A stretch of DNA of 64,000 bases, from positions 89,106-153,105 of the forward strand of contig NZ_JAHCAQ010000009.1 of assembly GCF_019634845.1 (NCBI RefSeq), written 5' to 3'. Source of the DNA: Dokdonella sp. Its GTDB lineage: Bacteria; Pseudomonadota; Gammaproteobacteria; Xanthomonadales; Rhodanobacteraceae. The translations under genes and the position numbers were made by a program. This document shows positions 41,981-53,215 of this stretch, in pieces (position 1 is the stretch's first letter; the number at the start of each line of letters is the position of its first letter). The notes beneath the pieces are model-generated. The model was not told where the DNA came from. It did no database searches and saw nothing but the letters and a program-made list of their open reading frames with translations.

Positions 41981-42523
41981 TCAGCCGAGGAAGGCGGCCA
42001 GTTCGGCCGCAGCCTTGCCCTGCGCGGCGAGCAGCAGGTCGCAGACCTCGCGTGCAGCGCCGTCGCCGCCGGCGTGGCGCGTGCGCCAGTGCGCACGCTC
42101 GCCCAGCCACGGATGCGCGTTGGCAACCGCGATGGCCAGGCCCACCGCGCACATCGGCGCCAGATCGGGCAGGTCGTCGCCGGTGTAGGCGACCTGCGCC
42201 GGCTGCAGCCGCAGCGCCGCCATGAGCCGCTGCAGGCAGGCGCGCTTGTCCTTCTGGTCCTGGTAGACGTGGACCACGCCGAGCTCGGCCATGCGCTCGG
42301 TGACGATCGGGCTGAGCCGCGCCGTGATCACGGCCACCTCGATGCCGTTGGCGAGCAGGCGCTTGATGCCGAGCCCGTCATGGACGTGGAAGGCCTTGCG
42401 CTCGTGACCATCGGCGCCGTAGACGAGCTTGCCATCGGTCAGCACGCCATCGACGTCGAACACCGCCAGGCGGATGGCCGCGGCGCGTTGTTTGAGGTCG
42501 GCGGGAAGGTCGGTCGGGAGCAT
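41981..42523 (-). CDS. kdsC: 3-deoxy-D-manno-octulosonate 8-phosphate phosphatase
   Basis: 180 residues, a HAD phosphatase that makes Kdo for lipid A core. Motif I is VFDVDGVLTDGKL with the nucleophile Asp. VITARLSPIV is motif II. Motif III/IV are QKDKRACL and YTGDDLPDLAPM. The C-terminal C2-like tail is minimal as in the KdsC tetramer family. The ATG at 42523 is preferred; the upstream frame is not conserved. It sits between kdsD and lptC. Confidence 0.94.
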   Translation of the reverse strand: MLPTDLPADLKQRAAAIRLAVFDVDGVLTDGKLVYGADGHERKAFHVHDGLGIKRLLANGIEVAVITARLSPIVTERMAELGVVHVYQDQKDKRACLQRLMAALRLQPAQVAYTGDDLPDLAPMCAVGLAIAVANAHPWLGERAHWRTRHAGGDGAAREVCDLLLAAQGKAAAELAAFLG

Positions 42524-42700
42524 GGTGGAAACCGGATGGCCGTGCTTGGAGATGGGTGAGTGGTGTCTGGCCGTGGCTGCCCGGTCAGCGCCGCTTCGGC
42601 GCCACGGGCGCCATCTTGCGAGGCATTCCTGCCGCGCTGCCGGCCGCGCCGACCGTGGCGCCATGTCCGATCACGGATGCCCGACCACCCATCACGATGC

Positions 42701-43720
42701 TCAGACGACCCTCGCCCGCAGCAGGTCGTGGATGTTGAGTGCGCCAACCAGGCGCTGCTCGGCATCGACCACCAGCAGGGCGTGGATCTTGTGTGCTTCC
42801 ATCAGCTGGGCGGCTTCGACCGCAAGCCGGTCGGCACTGATCGTCTTGGGCCGCGCGGTCATGAGCCGCGTGACAGCGGTATTGCGCAGGTCGATGTCAT
42901 CGTCGTCGACCGCGCGGCGCAGGTCGCCGTCGGTGAACACGCCGGCCAGACGCCCCTCGTCGTCGACGATCGCGGTCATGCCCAGGCCCTTGCGCGTCAT
43001 CTCGACCAGCGCCTCGCTGAGACTCGCCCGTGCATGGACGCACGGCATCTGCTCGCCCGTGTGCATGACGTCGCTGATCTTGAGCAGCAGCTGGCGGCCG
43101 AGGCTGCCGGCCGGGTGCGAGCGTGCGAAATCCTCGTTGGTGAAGCCGCGCGCTTCGAGCAGCGCGATCGCGAGCGCGTCGCCCATGACCAGCGCTGCGG
43201 TCGTGCTCGAGGTCGGGGCGAGGCCGAGCGGGCAGGCTTCGGCCGGCACGCTGGTGTCCAGATGCACGTCGGCCAGGCGCGCCAGCGAGGAGTCGCGGTT
43301 GCCGGTCATCGCCACCAGGGCAATGCCCTGGCGCTTGATCGGCGGCACGATCATGAGCAGTTCGTCGGTTTCGCCCGAATTGGACAGCGCCAGCACCACA
43401 TCCTTGCGCGTGATCATGCCGAGGTCGCCATGGCTGGCCTCGCCCGGATGCACGAAGAACGCCGGCGTGCCGGTCGAGGCCATGGTAGCCGCGATCTTGC
43501 GCGCGACATGGCCCGATTTGCCCATGCCCGACACCACCACGCGGCCATTGCAGTCGAACATGAGCTGGCAGGCACGCAGGAAGTCGGCGCCGATGCGCCC
43601 GCGCAGCGCGCCGATCGCCTGCGCCTCGATGTCGATCACGGCCTGCGCGCTGGCGATGAGGGCGGTGGCGTCGAGCAGGCTGTGGCCGCCCGTGGGCGTG
43701 TTGGGGTGGGTGGCGTTCAT
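42701..43720 (-). CDS. kdsD: Arabinose-5-phosphate isomerase
   Basis: 339 residues, interconverts ribulose-5-P and arabinose-5-P for Kdo synthesis. SIS domain at about residues 45-180 (VVVSGMGKSGHVARKIAATM, HPGEASHGDLGM, LALSNSGETDEL). Two CBS domains fill residues 210-335 (ALVEMTRKGLGMTAIVDDEG and AQLMEAHKIHALLVVDAEQ). It is the first gene of the long minus-strand LPS-transport/sigma-54 block. A TACAAT box lies 68 bases upstream. Confidence 0.95.
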   Translation of the reverse strand: MNATHPNTPTGGHSLLDATALIASAQAVIDIEAQAIGALRGRIGADFLRACQLMFDCNGRVVVSGMGKSGHVARKIAATMASTGTPAFFVHPGEASHGDLGMITRKDVVLALSNSGETDELLMIVPPIKRQGIALVAMTGNRDSSLARLADVHLDTSVPAEACPLGLAPTSSTTAALVMGDALAIALLEARGFTNEDFARSHPAGSLGRQLLLKISDVMHTGEQMPCVHARASLSEALVEMTRKGLGMTAIVDDEGRLAGVFTDGDLRRAVDDDDIDLRNTAVTRLMTARPKTISADRLAVEAAQLMEAHKIHALLVVDAEQRLVGALNIHDLLRARVV

Positions 43721-43787
43721 GTCAGCGCAGGGTGTGCGTCCTTGCTTTCGTGCGGGTGTCGAAATTGGGTACCATTGGCAGCTTGCG

Positions 43788-43793
43788 ATTGTA
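43788..43793 (-). promoter_or_regulatory. Candidate -10 box for kdsD
   Basis: TACAAT on the minus strand matches 5 of 6 consensus bases. No -35 or TGn is visible. The 174-base divergent gap to ibaG holds nothing else I can name. Confidence 0.3.
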
Positions 43794-43794
43794 A

Positions 43795-45486
<1,692 letters not shown>

Positions 45487-45570
45487 GTGCGACGCAGCAG
45501 GCCGGGCGACGTCACGCCAGCGTGGCGGGCACCGCCTGAAGCCTGCGAACGGTTCGGAGTATCGGTTGCG

Positions 45571-45771
45571 ATGCCCAAACAAACGCTTGCCGTGATTGCC
45601 GGCCACCGTGCCGAGCTCGAAGCCGAGATCCTCGGCGACATCCTGTCGCTGCGCTCGCGGCAGGCACGCACGAAGATGGCCCGCCTCGCCCACCGCGCGC
45701 AGCTGGCGTTGGTCACGCCAGAGCAGCCGCCCGCGGACGCCCCAGCCGACGGCGCCGACGACGGCGACTGA
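45571..45771 (+). CDS. Small protein of unknown function
   Basis: 66 residues starting MPKQTLAVIAGHRAELEAEI. It is largely helical, with a basic middle (LRSRQARTKMARLAHR) and an acidic, Pro/Ala-rich tail. I do not recognise it. Codons are strongly G/C at third positions, as in its neighbours, which argues that it is translated. It follows murA by 84 bases on the same strand; the frame is open up to the murA stop. Confidence 0.5.
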   Translation: MPKQTLAVIAGHRAELEAEILGDILSLRSRQARTKMARLAHRAQLALVTPEQPPADAPADGADDGD

Positions 45772-45917
45772 AGCGGTGAAGCGTCGTGTCGCCAGCCCAG
45801 CGGCGTGGATGACTGTTGCAGCGCGGCGCTGGACCGTGGGTTCCCAAGCTGCGTGCCAGCTGCCCGGCGGGTTCCACGCCTGCGCATCGTGTCTGCCGCA
45901 TCGGCCGCGCCGTGGCG

Positions 45918-46631
45918 CTAGTCCAGACGCAGCAACTGCAGCGTGATCGTGTCGCCTTTCTTCTGGGTCTGCTCGATCTGCACCGGCAGGTAGCCGAGCG
46001 CGGGTGCGAACCAGCTGCGCGCGACGCGCTTGCGGTCGGCGCCGGGTTCGCCGGCGCGGCGCATGAGCTGGGCCTCGTAGTCGCCGGCGGGCAGGTGCAG
46101 GGTCTCGAGCGGGCCGCGTTCGTAGCGCATCGCCTCGACGCGGTCCTTGACCGCGACGGCGTAGTCGAAGTGGCTCGCGCCGCGCAGCAGGTCGGCGGCC
46201 AGCGCCAACGTCACGCACTGGCGGTCGATGAGGCCCGGCACGGTGGCGTAGCGGTGATCCTCGCCGCCTTCGCTGACCTGCACCTGGCCGTGATTCCAGT
46301 CGAATTCGGCGTGGCGCGTGCGCTGCTTGAGGGCGCTGTCCTGGCGGTAGTCGTAGGCGAGTGCTTCGGGGCGGCCGTCGCGCCAGCGCAGGCGCGAGGT
46401 CTCGGTGACGTCGATGCCGGCCAGGCGCGCCAGTCCCGAGGTGCCGCGCGTATGGCTGCGCAGCGTCCAGCTGCCGTCGCCGTTGTCGCGCAGGTCGAGT
46501 GTGGTGCGGCCGACCTCGCTGCCGTTGCGCAGCGTGAGGTATTCGGCGTGGAACGGCTTGGGTACCGGCGCCGGCGCATCGGCGCGGGCGGGCAGGGCGA
46601 CGCAGGCGAGCGCGAACAGCAGGACTCTCAT
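45918..46631 (-). CDS. DUF3108 periplasmic protein
   Basis: 237 residues with a signal peptide (MRVLLFALACVALPARA). The remainder is predicted beta-rich: FHAEYLTLRNGSEVGRTTLDL, GSWTLRSHTRGTSGLARL, SRLRWRDGRPEALAYDYRQD and a final TITLQLLRLD, as in DUF3108 proteins. Function unknown. It lies downstream of purM-purN on the same strand, a common arrangement in this bacterial group. The 146-base convergent gap before it contains short inverted repeats (AGCTG/CAGCT, GGCGTGG/CCACGCC) but no tRNA. Confidence 0.85.
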   Translation of the reverse strand: MRVLLFALACVALPARADAPAPVPKPFHAEYLTLRNGSEVGRTTLDLRDNGDGSWTLRSHTRGTSGLARLAGIDVTETSRLRWRDGRPEALAYDYRQDSALKQRTRHAEFDWNHGQVQVSEGGEDHRYATVPGLIDRQCVTLALAADLLRGASHFDYAVAVKDRVEAMRYERGPLETLHLPAGDYEAQLMRRAGEPGADRKRVARSWFAPALGYLPVQIEQTQKKGDTITLQLLRLD

Positions 46632-46689
46632 CGCGACATCCGGAAACGGGGCCAGGCGGCAGTGTCGGATGCGGCGCCTGAACCCATGC

Positions 46690-47361
46690 TCACGCCAGGC
46701 GCGTGGCGCCGGCAGCCAGTTGCAGCGGGTGCGGCAAGGCTTGGCCGTCGAGCATGACGCGGCCTTCGCGCAGGGCGAGGCGGCGCCGCGCGATGAGGTC
46801 GATGCAGGCCACCAGCAGGCGGTGTTCGTGCGGCAGCAGGCGCTGCGCGAGCGCATCGGGCGTGTCGCCAGACTCGATCGCGATGCGCGCCTGCGCGATC
46901 AGCGGCCCGCCATCGAGCTCGGCGGTGACGAAGTGCACGCTGCTGCCGTGCTCGGCATCGCCCGCCGCCAGCGCGCGCTCATGCGTGTGCAGGCCGGGAT
47001 ATTTCGGCAGCAGCGAGGGATGGATGTTGATGATGCGGCCTTGCCACGGCGCCAGCACCGCACCGTCGAGGATGCGCATGAAGCCGGCCAGCACGATGAG
47101 GTCGGGCGCATGCGCGGCGATGCGTGCGAACAGCTCGCGGTCGAACGCGGCGCGCGTGGGGTAGCTGCGCGGCGCCAGCGCCAGCGTGGCGATGCCGGCG
47201 GCTTCGGCGCGGCGCAGGCCCTGCGCTGCCACCTTGTCGCTGGCCACCAGCACGAGCTCGATCGGCAGCGTGCCGGCGTCGCGCGCGTCGATCAGTGCCT
47301 GCAGGTTGGAGCCGCGCCCCGACACCAGCACGGCCACGCGCAGCGGTTGGCCCGCGCTCAT
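46690..47361 (-). CDS. purN: Phosphoribosylglycinamide formyltransferase
   Basis: 223 residues. It transfers formyl from 10-formyl-THF to GAR in purine synthesis. [53 protein letters not shown] (two parts) with the catalytic Asn-His-Asp set, and [16 protein letters not shown] are present. The ATG overlaps the purM stop (ATGA). Confidence 0.96.
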   Translation of the reverse strand: MSAGQPLRVAVLVSGRGSNLQALIDARDAGTLPIELVLVASDKVAAQGLRRAEAAGIATLALAPRSYPTRAAFDRELFARIAAHAPDLIVLAGFMRILDGAVLAPWQGRIINIHPSLLPKYPGLHTHERALAAGDAEHGSSVHFVTAELDGGPLIAQARIAIESGDTPDALAQRLLPHEHRLLVACIDLIARRRLALREGRVMLDGQALPHPLQLAAGATRLA

Positions 47362-48401
47362 GCGATGTGGACGCGCTCGTCGCCGCGTGCGGCTTCGACC
47401 ACGCCGATCGTCCACGCCGGCAGGCCCAGGCCTTCGAGCACGTCGATCGCGTGGCCGGCCTGGTCGCGGCGCAGGATCAGCGTGTAGCCGATGCCGCAGT
47501 TGAATGTGCGCAGCATTTCCTCACGCGCGACGTTGCCCTCGCGCTGCAGCCAGTCGAACAGCGCGGGGCGCTTCCACGCGCTGCCGTCGAGCGCGATGCC
47601 GAGCGCTGCGGGCACCACGCGGATGATGTTTTCCTTGAGCCCACCGCCCGTGATGTGGGCCATGCCGCGCACCGGCAACTGCTTGAGCAGGGTCAGGATC
47701 GGTTTGACGTAGAGGGTGGTCGGCGCCAGCAGCGCATCGGCGAGGCTGACGCCGCCGAGATCGAGGTCCCAGGGGTTGCCGGCACGGGCGACGATCTTGC
47801 GGATCAGCGAATAGCCGTTGGAATGTGCGCCGCTGGAGGCGATGCCGACGATGACGTCGCCGGCTTCGATCTGGCTGCCGTCGATGAGCGCGGACTTTTC
47901 CACCGCGCCGACCGTGAAGCCGGCCAGATCGTATTCGCCCGGCGGGTACATGTCGGGCATTTCGGCGGTCTCGCCGCCGATCAGCGCGCAACCGGCCAGT
48001 TCGCAGCCGCGCGCGATGCCGCCGATCACGGCCACCGTGGTGGCGACGTCGAGCTTGCCGGTGGCGAAGTAGTCGAGGAAGAACAGCGGTTCGGCCCCCT
48101 GCACGAGCACGTCGTTGACGCACATGCCGACGAGGTCGATGCCGATGCTGTCGTGGCGACCGAGCATCTGCGCGAGCTTGAGCTTGGTGCCGACGCCATC
48201 GGTGCCCGACACCAGCACCGGCTCGCGGTAGCGACCGCCGAGCTCGAACAGGGCGCCGAAGCCGCCGAGGCCGGCCATCACCTCGGGACGGAAGGTGCGC
48301 TTGACCAGCGGCTTGATGCGCTCGACGACTTCGTTGCCGGCATCGATGTCGACGCCGGCGGCGCGGTAGCTCAAGGGCTCGGGATGCGTGGACATGGCCA
48401 A
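47358..48401 (-). CDS. purM: Phosphoribosylformylglycinamidine cyclo-ligase
   Basis: 347 residues, AIR synthetase. [74 protein letters not shown] and [15 protein letters not shown] are family blocks. Met1 or Met3 (48395) may start it. An extended -10 TGC-TAGAAT lies 22 bases upstream. It forms an operon with purN and probably DUF3108. Confidence 0.96.
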   Translation of the reverse strand: MAMSTHPEPLSYRAAGVDIDAGNEVVERIKPLVKRTFRPEVMAGLGGFGALFELGGRYREPVLVSGTDGVGTKLKLAQMLGRHDSIGIDLVGMCVNDVLVQGAEPLFFLDYFATGKLDVATTVAVIGGIARGCELAGCALIGGETAEMPDMYPPGEYDLAGFTVGAVEKSALIDGSQIEAGDVIVGIASSGAHSNGYSLIRKIVARAGNPWDLDLGGVSLADALLAPTTLYVKPILTLLKQLPVRGMAHITGGGLKENIIRVVPAALGIALDGSAWKRPALFDWLQREGNVAREEMLRTFNCGIGYTLILRRDQAGHAIDVLEGLGLPAWTIGVVEAARGDERVHIA

Positions 48402-48422
48402 GGGCGTGGTTCGCGGCCGCGC

Positions 48423-48431
48423 ATTCTAGCA
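48423..48431 (-). promoter_or_regulatory. Extended -10 promoter of purM
   Basis: TGC-TAGAAT on the minus strand is identical to the tsaB element. The transcription start would fall about 15 bases before the purM ATG at 48401. No PurR-like operator is obvious. Confidence 0.5.
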
Positions 48432-48519
48432 TCGGTGCGGGCTGGGCCGGCGTCGCGATTGGACGCGCTGGCGCGCTTTGGGCAGACTTGCGACGTCCTT
48501 TCCCGAGTCGACGCCGCCC

Positions 48520-49155
48520 GTGTCCGTGCTTCGCCTGTTGCAGCTTGCCGTCATCCTGTGCGCGCTGGCGCCGAGCGCCGCCGTGGCGGCTGCGCCGATC
48601 GTCTACACCGGCAGCGTGGCGGTGCGTTCGCAGGACGAGGCCGAGCGTGCCGACGCGCTGCGCAGCGCGCTGGCCAAGGTCGTGATCGAACGCAGCGGCG
48701 ACGCCGGCATCCTTGCCCGCGAGGATGTCGCCAACGCGGTGGCCAAGGCCGATCGCTACGTGGTCCAGTACAGCTACCACGCCGAAGCCGGCGCCGCGCC
48801 GCTGATGCTGGTGGCGCAGTTCGACGCCGCCGCGGTCGACGCGCTACTGCAGCGGCTGGGCCTGCGTGCCTCGACGCCGCTGGCCGGCGGCGATTCGGCG
48901 AGCGAGGTGAGCGTGTGGATCGGTGGCCTGCGCGGCGTCGACGACTGGCTGCGCCTGGCCGGTTACCTGGCGCGCCAGCCGCGGCTGCGCGCCAGTCGTC
49001 CGCTCGCCGCGCACGACGACGGCGTGCTCATGCGGCTGAGCCTCGATGGCGGTCTGGCACCGTTCCTCGACACGCTCGCGGCCGGGCAGGTGCTCGCGGT
49101 CGATGCCGGCGCCGCTCCCTCCGGCGCCGATGCGGCGCTGGTTCTCGTGCCATGA
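48520..49155 (+). CDS. DUF2066 exported protein
   Basis: 211 residues with a signal peptide (LLQLAVILCALAPSAAVAAA). The mature part has RSQDEAERADALRSALAKVVIERSGD and ADRYVVQYSYHAE, matching DUF2066. Function unknown. The GTG at 48520 gives a normal signal peptide. It is divergent from purM and is followed within 4 bases by a CDP-alcohol transferase, the order seen across Xanthomonadales. Confidence 0.82.
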   Translation: MSVLRLLQLAVILCALAPSAAVAAAPIVYTGSVAVRSQDEAERADALRSALAKVVIERSGDAGILAREDVANAVAKADRYVVQYSYHAEAGAAPLMLVAQFDAAAVDALLQRLGLRASTPLAGGDSASEVSVWIGGLRGVDDWLRLAGYLARQPRLRASRPLAAHDDGVLMRLSLDGGLAPFLDTLAAGQVLAVDAGAAPSGADAALVLVP

Positions 49156-49159
49156 CGCG

Positions 49160-49717
49160 ATGCTGCGGCACCTGCCCAACCTGATCACGCTGCTGCGCAT
49201 CGCGCTGGTGGTGCCGCTGTGCCTGCTGATCCTCGACCGGCAGTGGCCGCAGGCGCTGGCGGTGGCATTCATCGCCGGCGCCAGCGATGCGCTCGACGGC
49301 TTCCTCGCCAAGCACTTCGGCTGGCAGAGCTGGCTCGGCGGCATGCTCGATCCGCTGGCCGACAAGCTGCTGCTGACCGCCGCCTTCGTCACGCTGGCGC
49401 TGGTGGCGGCGATCCCGGCCTGGTTGACCGTGCTCATCGTCGCCCGTGATCTGGTGATCGTGGTCGGCGCGATCGGCTACCACGCGCTGATCGGCCGCTT
49501 CGATGCCGCGCCGACTCGGCTGTCGAAGTGGACCACGGTGGTGCAGATCGCCTTCGTGCTGTACACGCTGCTGCGCCTGACGCAGTGGATTGCGCAAGTG
49601 CCCGAGCTCGATGCCGCACTCGTCGCGCTGACCGTGGCGCTGACGTTGGCCAGTGGCCTGCACTATGTCATCGTCTGGGGCCAGCGCGCGATCATGCAAC
49701 GAAGGAGCCGGCCTTGA
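49160..49717 (+). CDS. CDP-alcohol phosphatidyltransferase (PgsA-like)
   Basis: 185 residues with about five membrane helices. The family motif is DALDGFLAKHFGWQSWLGG followed by MLDPLADK, i.e. DxxDGxxAK-x8-GxxxDxxxD. The usual Arg after Ala is Lys here. Length and motif resemble phosphatidylglycerophosphate synthase, but cardiolipin-synthase-like members cannot be excluded. It starts 4 bases after the DUF2066 stop and its stop overlaps the next gene's start. Confidence 0.85.
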   Translation: MLRHLPNLITLLRIALVVPLCLLILDRQWPQALAVAFIAGASDALDGFLAKHFGWQSWLGGMLDPLADKLLLTAAFVTLALVAAIPAWLTVLIVARDLVIVVGAIGYHALIGRFDAAPTRLSKWTTVVQIAFVLYTLLRLTQWIAQVPELDAALVALTVALTLASGLHYVIVWGQRAIMQRRSRP

Positions 49718-50907
49718 ACGAATCCCGCCCGCAGCACGGTAGCGACCTGCGCTGGCAGTGGCTCGTCCTGCTCGGTGCGCTCGGCGCGCTGCTGTACTGG
49801 CTGCGGCCGGTGCTGATGCCGTTTGCGGTGGCGGCGTTGTTCGCCTACCTGTTCGATCCGCTGGTCGACCGCCTCGAGCGCCGCCTCGGCCGCTCGTGGG
49901 CGGTCAGTCTCGTGTTCACGCTGGCAAGCATCGTGCTGGTCGCGGCGGTGCTGCTGCTGGTGCCCTTCATCGAGCACCAGATCGGCAATTTCCTTGGCCA
50001 GTTGCCGGTGTGGGTGGCATGGCTGCAGACCCATGCCTTGCCGTGGGTGCAGGAACGCTTCGGCGTCACCCCCGAACTGCTCGATACGCGCAGCATCTTC
50101 GATGCGCTGCAGAAGCACTGGAAGGAGGCCGGCGGGCTCGCCGCCAGCGTGATCGGCCAGGTGTCGCGTTCGGGCATGGCCCTGGTCGGCTGGGGCCTCA
50201 ACCTGGTGATGATTCCGGTGGTCGGGTTCTATCTGCTGCGCGACTGGGACGTGCTGGTCGCGCGCGTGCACGAGCTCATTCCGCGCTCGGTCGAGCCGGT
50301 GGTGTCGCGGCTTGCGCGCGAATCGGACGAGGTGCTCGGCGCGTTCCTGCGCGGCCAGCTCAGCGTGATGATCGTGCTCGGGCTCTTCTACGGGGTGGCG
50401 CTGTGGCTGGTCGGCATCAATGTCGGGCCGCTGATCGGCATGATCGCGGGCCTCATCAGCTTCGTGCCGTACCTGGGCGCGATCGCCGGCGTGCTGATGG
50501 GCGTGATCGCCGCGCTGGTGCAGTACCAGGACTGGACCCACGTGATGCTCGTGCTCGGCGTGTTCGTGGTCGGGCAGACGCTGGAGGGTTACGTGCTGGT
50601 GCCGCGCCTGGTCGGTGACCGCATCGGCCTGCATCCGGTGGCGGTGATCTTCGCGGTGCTCGCCGGCGGCGAGCTGTTCGGTTTTCTCGGCATCCTGCTC
50701 GCATTGCCGGTGGCGGCCGTGGTGATGGTGCTGCTGCGCTACCTGCACCAACGCTACACCGGCAGCGCGCTGTACCGGCACGGCGAGCGGCCGGCGGTGG
50801 CGACGCCAGCCGAGGCTGTTGCGGCGGCGGGCGCGGGCGAGGTCACTTCGGCTGCGGCCGCGCAGCCGGCCGCGGCGACCGGCACCACGCCCGACGCCGC
50901 GCCATGA
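49714..50907 (+). CDS. AI-2E/PerM-family transporter
   Basis: 397 residues with about eight membrane segments. QWLVLLGALGALLYWLRPVLMPF, FAYLFDPLVDRLERR, FLRGQLSVMIVLGLFYGVAL, GLISFVPYLGAIAGVLMG and GYVLVPRLVGDRIGLHPV are the family core. The C-terminal ~50 residues are an Ala-rich tail. The TTG start overlaps the previous stop (TTGA) and has GAAGGAG six bases upstream, which decides the start. Substrate is unknown; the position next to hda is conserved for PerM. Confidence 0.88.
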   Translation: MNESRPQHGSDLRWQWLVLLGALGALLYWLRPVLMPFAVAALFAYLFDPLVDRLERRLGRSWAVSLVFTLASIVLVAAVLLLVPFIEHQIGNFLGQLPVWVAWLQTHALPWVQERFGVTPELLDTRSIFDALQKHWKEAGGLAASVIGQVSRSGMALVGWGLNLVMIPVVGFYLLRDWDVLVARVHELIPRSVEPVVSRLARESDEVLGAFLRGQLSVMIVLGLFYGVALWLVGINVGPLIGMIAGLISFVPYLGAIAGVLMGVIAALVQYQDWTHVMLVLGVFVVGQTLEGYVLVPRLVGDRIGLHPVAVIFAVLAGGELFGFLGILLALPVAAVVMVLLRYLHQRYTGSALYRHGERPAVATPAEAVAAAGAGEVTSAAAAQPAAATGTTPDAAP

Positions 50908-51590
50908 ATGCGCAGTTGCCGCTGGTGCTGCGCTGGCCCGCGCACCAGCGCCTGGCCGGTTTCGTGCCCGGCGCCAATGCGCTTGCGCTTGAACTCGTGC
51001 GCCGCCTCGCCAGCGAGCCGGATGCGCCGTGGCTGTACCTGGGCGGTGTGCTCGGCAGCGGCCGCAGCCATCTGCTGGTCGCGGCCTGCGCGGCGGCGCA
51101 GGCGGCCGGGCGCAGCGCGCAGTACCTGCCGCTGGCGCGCGTGCCCGACGTGACGCTGGCGCTGCGTGGCTGCGGTGGCAGCGCCGTGTTGGCCATCGAC
51201 GATGTCGACGTCATTGCCGGCCGGCCCGCTGCCGAGCAGGCGCTGTTCGATCTCTACAACCGTTGTCGCAGCGACGGCGCCGCATTGCTGTTCGCGGCCA
51301 GCGCGCCGCCGGCGCAGCTCGGCATTGCATTGCCCGATCTGGTGTCGCGATTGGCTGCCTGCACCCAAGTCACGCTCAAGCCGCTCGACGAAGCGCAGCG
51401 CCGCGCGCTGTTGCGCGATCGCGCGCGTCAGCGCGGCCTCGAACTCGACGAGGCCGTGCTGGACTGGTTGTTCACGCGCCGCAAGCGCGATCTAGGCACG
51501 CTGCTGGAGTGGCTCGAACGCATCGACCGCGCCTCGCTGGCGAGTCAGCGCCGCGTCACGGTGCCGTTCGTGCGCGCGCTCGGCGATTGA
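50904..51590 (+). CDS. hda: DnaA inactivator Hda
   Basis: 228 residues. An N-terminal clamp-binding segment MNAQLPLVLRWP (QLPLVL) is followed by a AAA+ fold: WLYLGGVLGSGRSHLLVAA as the P-loop, VLAIDDVDVIAG as Walker B and RRKRDLGTLLEWLERID at the C-terminus. The P-loop lacks the classical Lys-Thr (GSGRSH), usual for Hda proteins of this group. It stimulates hydrolysis of DnaA-ATP with the sliding clamp. It overlaps the PerM-family gene by 4 bases. Confidence 0.9.
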   Translation: MNAQLPLVLRWPAHQRLAGFVPGANALALELVRRLASEPDAPWLYLGGVLGSGRSHLLVAACAAAQAAGRSAQYLPLARVPDVTLALRGCGGSAVLAIDDVDVIAGRPAAEQALFDLYNRCRSDGAALLFAASAPPAQLGIALPDLVSRLAACTQVTLKPLDEAQRRALLRDRARQRGLELDEAVLDWLFTRRKRDLGTLLEWLERIDRASLASQRRVTVPFVRALGD

Positions 51591-51606
51591 ACCGCAGCGG
51601 CCGGCA

Positions 51607-51625
51607 GCGCGCCTGCTCGGCGCGC
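51607..51625. terminator. Hairpin between hda and the peptide symporter
   Basis: GCGCGCC-TGCTC-GGCGCGC is a perfect 7-bp stem in the 37-base convergent gap, so it is probably shared by both transcripts. Confidence 0.5.
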
Positions 51626-51627
51626 GG

Positions 51628-53133
51628 TCATTGCGCGTGGCTGCTGTGTTCGGCCGACAGCTTCTTCATCAGCGGCAGCACCGCGATCGCGATCAGCGTG
51701 CAGATGATGGCCGCGACACCGAGCTTGTTGAACAGGTTGGTGTAGATCGGCAGCGTCTGCAGCGGTTCGGTGATGTCCTCGGGCACGCTGGCATAGGTCG
51801 CCACCACGCCGCCCAGATACTGCGACACGCCCGAGGCGACGAAGTAGGCGCCCATCATGAAGCCGCCCATGCGCTCGGGCACGTAGCGCGCGATCATCGC
51901 CAGGCCCAGTCCGCTGACCAGCAGTTCGCCGAGCGAGATCGCGCCGTAGCCCCACACCATCAGCCATGACGACACCTTGCCGTCGGCATTGGCGTAGTTG
52001 CCGGCCGCGCCGTAGATGAAGAAGCCGAGCGCGATGATGACGAAGCCGATCGCGAACTTGGTGGCGATCGACATGTTGCGGCCGCGTTTGCCCGACCAGG
52101 TGTACCACCAGGCCAGGATCGGGCTGAGGATGAAGATCCAGATCGGGTTGAGCGCCTGGAACTGCGCCGGTGACCACGTGAACAGCTCGGCGCCGAACAG
52201 CTTGAAGGTCCAGTCGACGTTGCGCAGCGCGAACAGGTTCAGCGAGGTCGACATCTGCTGGTAGAAGATGAAATAGAACACCGTCTGCACGGTCAGCACG
52301 AGCGCGGCGATGAGGCCGGCGCGCTCTTCCTTGCGCCCGATCGCGATCAGGTAGGCGAAGATGCCGAGCACGCCGATCGCCGCGGCGTAGACGAAGGCGC
52401 GCGCCACCGCCTGGTGCTGCAGGATGTAGGCCGAGACGAAGATCGCGGCCACGCCCAGCGCCAGTACCGCGCCGAGCTTGCCGACGCTGGCCGGTTGCTG
52501 GTCGGGTGCCGAGCCGATGTGGGTCATGCTGGCGCGCATCGCCAGGTAGTTGAACAGTCCGACCACGAGGCCGGCCGAGCACACCGCGAACGCGACGTGC
52601 CAGCCCAGCTCGTTGCCGTAGTGGCTGTTGACGTAATCCTTGAGCCACGGCGTGAGGAGCTGCGAGATCATCGCGCCGAGGTTGACGGCCATGTAGTAGA
52701 TCGTGAACGCGCTGTCGATGCGCGAGTCGTCACCCTCGTAGATCTTGCGCACGAGGTTGCCGGCGTTGGCCTTGAACAGTCCATTGCCGACCACGATCAC
52801 GCCGAGCGCGCAGAACAGGAACCAGGCGCTCTCGGTCGGCACCACCATCAGCGCATAGCCGATGGCGAGGATCACGGCGCCGATCAGCATCGTGCGCCGC
52901 GTGCCGAGGATCTTGTCGCCGATCCAGCCGCCGATCGCGGGCGCCACGTAGATCAGCGCCGCCGCCGCGCCCCAGACGAGGTTGGCGCGGTCATCGTCGA
53001 AGCGCAGGCGCTGCACCATGTAGTACACGATCAGCGCCTGCATGCCGTAGTAACCGAAGCGCTCCCACATCTCGATGAGGAACACCGTGGTGAACGAGCG
53101 CGTCTGGCTCGGTCGGGCAGGCAGGCTGTTCAT
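51628..53133 (-). CDS. Proton-dependent oligopeptide symporter (POT family)
   Basis: 501 residues, about 12-14 membrane helices. The family motif ExxERFxYY is present as EMWERFGYYG near residue 21. GGWIGDKILGTRRTMLIGAV and FTIYYMAVNLGAMISQLL are the other POT signatures. It should import di- or tripeptides with protons. GGAG lies upstream of the chosen ATG. It stands alone, convergent with hda. Confidence 0.93.
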   Translation of the reverse strand: MNSLPARPSQTRSFTTVFLIEMWERFGYYGMQALIVYYMVQRLRFDDDRANLVWGAAAALIYVAPAIGGWIGDKILGTRRTMLIGAVILAIGYALMVVPTESAWFLFCALGVIVVGNGLFKANAGNLVRKIYEGDDSRIDSAFTIYYMAVNLGAMISQLLTPWLKDYVNSHYGNELGWHVAFAVCSAGLVVGLFNYLAMRASMTHIGSAPDQQPASVGKLGAVLALGVAAIFVSAYILQHQAVARAFVYAAAIGVLGIFAYLIAIGRKEERAGLIAALVLTVQTVFYFIFYQQMSTSLNLFALRNVDWTFKLFGAELFTWSPAQFQALNPIWIFILSPILAWWYTWSGKRGRNMSIATKFAIGFVIIALGFFIYGAAGNYANADGKVSSWLMVWGYGAISLGELLVSGLGLAMIARYVPERMGGFMMGAYFVASGVSQYLGGVVATYASVPEDITEPLQTLPIYTNLFNKLGVAAIICTLIAIAVLPLMKKLSAEHSSHAQ

Positions 53134-53183
53134 GGGCAGCTCCGTGCAGGCAAAAGAAGGCAAGGGTAGCGCATGGGCATGCG

Positions 53184-53207
53184 GCTGCGTGCTGCGCTGC
53201 ACGCAGC
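53184..53207 (-). terminator. Hairpin downstream of the PAP2 gene
   Basis: GCTGCGTGC-TGCGCT-GCACGCAGC is a perfect 9-bp stem, 8 bases past the PAP2 stop. No U-tract. Confidence 0.5.
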
Positions 53208-53215
53208 GCCCACGT

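Noticed and set aside
45772-45917. Possible tRNA or structured RNA between the small gene and DUF3108
   Set aside because: A GGTTC-like segment and short inverted repeats are present, but no cloverleaf with anticodon arm and CCA-compatible acceptor could be drawn.
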